Shown here: in pieces, positions 4,151 to 6,716 of the stretch
How positions within the stretch are numbered: position 1 is the stretch's first letter
How the letters are laid out: each line of letters starts with the position of its first letter
Assembly: GCA_019313025.1 (NCBI GenBank)
Contig: JAFDCA010000403.1
Coordinates: 1-6,716 of the forward strand
From: Deltaproteobacteria bacterium
GTDB lineage: Bacteria > Desulfobacterota > Desulfobacteria > Desulfobacterales > UBA11574
DNA length: 6,716 bases
Reading direction: 5' to 3'
Notes under the pieces: generated by a model
What the model was told of the DNA's origin: nothing
Seen by the model: the letters and a program-made list of their open reading frames with translations, nothing else
Databases searched by the model: none
Made by a program: the position numbers and the translations under genes

Positions 4151-6716
4151 ATGGAGCATTCAAATAGAGTTATTCAGAATCCCGCACCAGGAAGCCGCAT
4201 CCTTATGTTTAGAGGCGACACCTGTTCGTTTACCCTCTCTCTTCCCCACCCTCGGAAAGGAGGCGCATGGCTTCGGACGAACATTGGGCATGCACAAACA
4301 GCTAGAAGAGAGATCATCATGGAGGTCGAAAATAACCGGCCACCGTTGGGCAAAGACTGGTTCGATTTGCCGATGAAATCCATTGACGACCAAAGATTTA
4401 AAATTACAGTTCCGCTCTGCGAGGTCGGACATTTCGAGGGAAAGTGTTTCTTTTTGCCCAAAGGCGAGACACGACCGGTATGGGCGGAAGGGTCGAATGT
4501 CGTCATCAATGTGGAGCCTACAGACACTTGCTGCGCCAACATCGTTTACAATGCGTTTGTTCGACAGTTTGGGCCAAATAAAATCGGTAATTTTTTCAAA
4601 GATACCGATGAAGATGTGATCCGAGGTTTGGACAAAAACGGATATACCGTTATTCCACCTTCGGGAACCTTTCGTGATTTGATAAAAGAGTTGGATTTTA
4701 TAATCGGTGAGCTGGGATGCAGGGTGATCCAATTGTTGCCGATTCATCCTACGCCGACCACTTATGCCCGGATGGGACGCTTTGGCAGCCCTTATGCGGC
4801 CCTTAGTTTTACGGCGGTTGATTCGGCATTGGCCGAATTCGATACTCGGGCTACACCCCTGGAGCAATTCATCGAACTGGTGGATGCGATTCATGAGCGT
4901 CAGGCCTTGATTTTTATCGACATCGCCATTAACCACACGGGTTGGGCTGCCGGTCTCCATGAAACCCACCCGCAGTGGTTGGTCCGGGACTCTGACGGCA
5001 AAATTGAAGTTCCGGGCGCCTGGGGAGTCGTGTGGGCGGACCTTACACGGCTCGATTACGCTCAAAAAGACCTGTGGGAATATATGGCAGATGTTTTTAT
5101 TACCTGGTGCCGCCGGGGTGTGGACGGATTTCGATGTGATGCTGGGTATATGATACCGGTTGCTGCATGGCGATATATTGTGGCAAAGGTCAGGGACCAG
5201 TATCCGGACACCATTTTTCTTTTAGAAGGACTTGGCGGAAAAATTTCCGTAGCCCGTGAGATACTGAACAGGGCCAATTTCAACTGGGCCTATTCGGAGC
5301 TTTTTCAGAACTATGATCGCGGCCAGATCGAATCATATCTGCCGGGAGCCAATGAGATATCTGCAAGTGACGGTATTGCCGTTCATTTTGCCGAGACTCA
5401 CGACAATCTGCGTCTGGCAGAAAGGTCCAAGAAATTTGCCCGTATGCGTACCGCACTGTGCGCCCTTTGCAGTTCCCAAGGCGGGTTTGGATTTGCCAAT
5501 GGTGTGGAGTGGTATGCCACTGAAAAAATTAATGTCCATGGAGCACCTTCGTTAAACTGGGGTGCAAAAACGAACCAAGTCAAACACATCCGACGTCTCA
5601 ACACGATCCTCAAACTGCATCCGGCTTTTCATGACCGAACAGAACTGAAAATGGCTCAAAAAGGAGAGGGGAATCATTTGGCACTTGTAAGGCATCATCT
5701 GCCATCGGGGAAAAAGCTCCTTATTTTGGCAAATTTGGATGATAAGAAAGAGACTCTGGGAGGCTGGGATCCCCAAAAGACAGGTATGTCAGAATTGTGT
5801 TTGACGGATCTGATTTCCGGGGAGACGGTGACGATTACCGAATCTCATGATCATTTTTCCCATCTCCTCAATGCCGGCGAAGTCCTTTGTCTTACGGATG
5901 ACCCGCTTGATATAAATCCTATTTTGGAAACAGAATCTCAGGCCTTGATTTGCCCGGAGCGGATAAAAAAACAGCGACTGCGTGCCAAGACTCTGGCCAT
6001 TTATCGATTTTACAAAGGTGTCCAGGATCTGGATACCCTTGATCCGGATGAAATGGCTCGTAAGTTTACGGAAAATCCCGTTGAGTTTTGTCGCAGTCTT
6101 AACCCTTTTAGTGATGAATCAAGGGTCATTACATGGCGGTGGCCAAGAGACATCCGGAGAGAAGTGATGATTCCACCTGATTATTTTTTGATGGTCCGTG
6201 CAGATACGTCCTTTCGCGCCCGGATTATGGATAAGGGCACTTGCCTTGACCAGGAGGAAAGTTTGCCGGGTTCGGATGGGTCATTTTTTGCCCTCTTTTC
6301 CCCTCTTGATCCTGGAGAAACTCATCCTTATTGCACCTTGAAGATTTCGGTTTACACACCAGGAGAAACCCAACATGTGGATGGACCCCTTTTTTTGCTT
6401 CCAAGGGCGGAAGATTCAACTGTTAAACAGTTTTTTGACCGGGCGGATCTTACAGACCGTTCTCTTCATATGCTTGGAACCAATGGGCGGGGGGGTGTGC
6501 TTAGGGCCTTTGTTTCCTGGTGTGAGCTTTCAAGCCGTTACGATGCCTTATTGGCGGCAAACATAGACGCTGAAATTCCAGAAAATCGTTGGATTATGTT
6601 CGCTCGCTGCAGGGCATGGTTGGTGTTTCAGGAATATTCACAAGAAATTTGCGATGATTGTTTTGTTTCTTTTAGTTCAAATTCGGATTCAAAAGGGATA
6701 TGGCGATTTCAGGTCC
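4151..6716 (+). CDS. GH13 alpha-amylase-type / glycogen debranching enzyme, partial (C-terminus off the right edge)
   Basis: 855 codons are visible with no stop to the window end. ATG 4151 is the first start after an in-frame stop (4136-4138). It has no clear Shine-Dalgarno, whereas ATG 4205 has AGGAAG 10 nt upstream, but that start would cut into the N-terminal domain. Residues 13-125 look like a beta-rich N-terminal domain. Residues 165-500 are a GH13 catalytic barrel with the usual motifs: DIAINH (257-262), GVDGFRCD with nucleophile D330, FLLEG with acid/base E359, and ETHDN with transition-state Asp D418. THDN also occurs in eukaryotic debranching enzymes. Residues 500-585 fit the C-terminal beta domain. 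From about 670 a second module begins, with TNGRGG (777-782) and YDALLAAN (797-804), typical of the region before the amylo-1,6-glucosidase (GH133) domain, which would lie beyond the window. Expected role: cytoplasmic breakdown of glycogen branch points by glucan transfer plus 1,6-hydrolysis. No signal peptide is seen. Substrate and second activity are inferred. Confidence 0.85.
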   Translation, partial: MEHSNRVIQNPAPGSRILMFRGDTCSFTLSLPHPRKGGAWLRTNIGHAQTARREIIMEVENNRPPLGKDWFDLPMKSIDDQRFKITVPLCEVGHFEGKCFFLPKGETRPVWAEGSNVVINVEPTDTCCANIVYNAFVRQFGPNKIGNFFKDTDEDVIRGLDKNGYTVIPPSGTFRDLIKELDFIIGELGCRVIQLLPIHPTPTTYARMGRFGSPYAALSFTAVDSALAEFDTRATPLEQFIELVDAIHERQALIFIDIAINHTGWAAGLHETHPQWLVRDSDGKIEVPGAWGVVWADLTRLDYAQKDLWEYMADVFITWCRRGVDGFRCDAGYMIPVAAWRYIVAKVRDQYPDTIFLLEGLGGKISVAREILNRANFNWAYSELFQNYDRGQIESYLPGANEISASDGIAVHFAETHDNLRLAERSKKFARMRTALCALCSSQGGFGFANGVEWYATEKINVHGAPSLNWGAKTNQVKHIRRLNTILKLHPAFHDRTELKMAQKGEGNHLALVRHHLPSGKKLLILANLDDKKETLGGWDPQKTGMSELCLTDLISGETVTITESHDHFSHLLNAGEVLCLTDDPLDINPILETESQALICPERIKKQRLRAKTLAIYRFYKGVQDLDTLDPDEMARKFTENPVEFCRSLNPFSDESRVITWRWPRDIRREVMIPPDYFLMVRADTSFRARIMDKGTCLDQEESLPGSDGSFFALFSPLDPGETHPYCTLKISVYTPGETQHVDGPLFLLPRAEDSTVKQFFDRADLTDRSLHMLGTNGRGGVLRAFVSWCELSSRYDALLAANIDAEIPENRWIMFARCRAWLVFQEYSQEICDDCFVSFSSNSDSKGIWRFQV

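Noticed and set aside
4160..5065. 301-codon minus-strand open frame
   Set aside because: It is antisense to the GH13 gene, whose frame carries all catalytic motifs. The minus product has no recognisable domain and is rich in Arg, His, Ser and Pro.

Overview
The window looks like a chromosomal stretch from a mesophilic Desulfobacterota (deltaproteobacterial) species, possibly a Desulfobacteraceae-type sulfate reducer. This is inferred from moderate GC with AT-rich gaps, a multi-PAS signalling protein with Cys-rich PAS domains, a c-di-GMP-type PilZ protein, an IHF/HU protein, and a long amylase/debranching-enzyme fusion. No rRNA, tRNA or CRISPR array is visible.

Left part, minus strand (reading right to left): a four-helix membrane protein (2472-2101) sits 20 nt upstream of an IHF-alpha-like DNA-bending protein (2080-1799), probably as one operon. 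After a 474-nt gap with no gene but an unusual density of inverted repeats comes a multi-PAS sensor protein (start 1324) that runs off the left edge. The hairpin nearest the sensor start has the shape of an intrinsic terminator on the sensor's own strand and could act as an attenuator. The leftmost ~120 bases differ from the rest of the sensor gene: higher GC, no PAS-like product, and a better-looking reading frame on the opposite strand. This suggests a rearrangement, insertion or assembly junction.

Middle: the 693-bp divergent gap (2473-3165) is AT-rich except for a GC-rich island (about 2905-3023) with two compound hairpins. They resemble the subterminal palindromes of IS200/IS605-type or other palindrome-bearing small elements, but no transposase is present.

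Right part, plus strand: a small single-domain PilZ protein (3166-3480) with intact c-di-GMP-binding motifs, then a stand-alone receiver-domain protein (3590-3994) whose usual phospho-acceptor Asp is Asn, then a promoter-like sequence and a long glycoside hydrolase gene (4151 to beyond the right edge). That gene encodes a GH13 alpha-amylase-type catalytic domain with its catalytic residues intact, followed by what looks like the start of a glycogen-debranching module. The PilZ and receiver genes may form a small signalling pair; a link to glycogen turnover is only suggested by proximity.

No clearly new multi-gene system is proven here. The most checkable oddities are the D-to-N receiver, the left-edge junction, the terminator-like hairpin before the sensor gene, and the GC-rich hairpin island.
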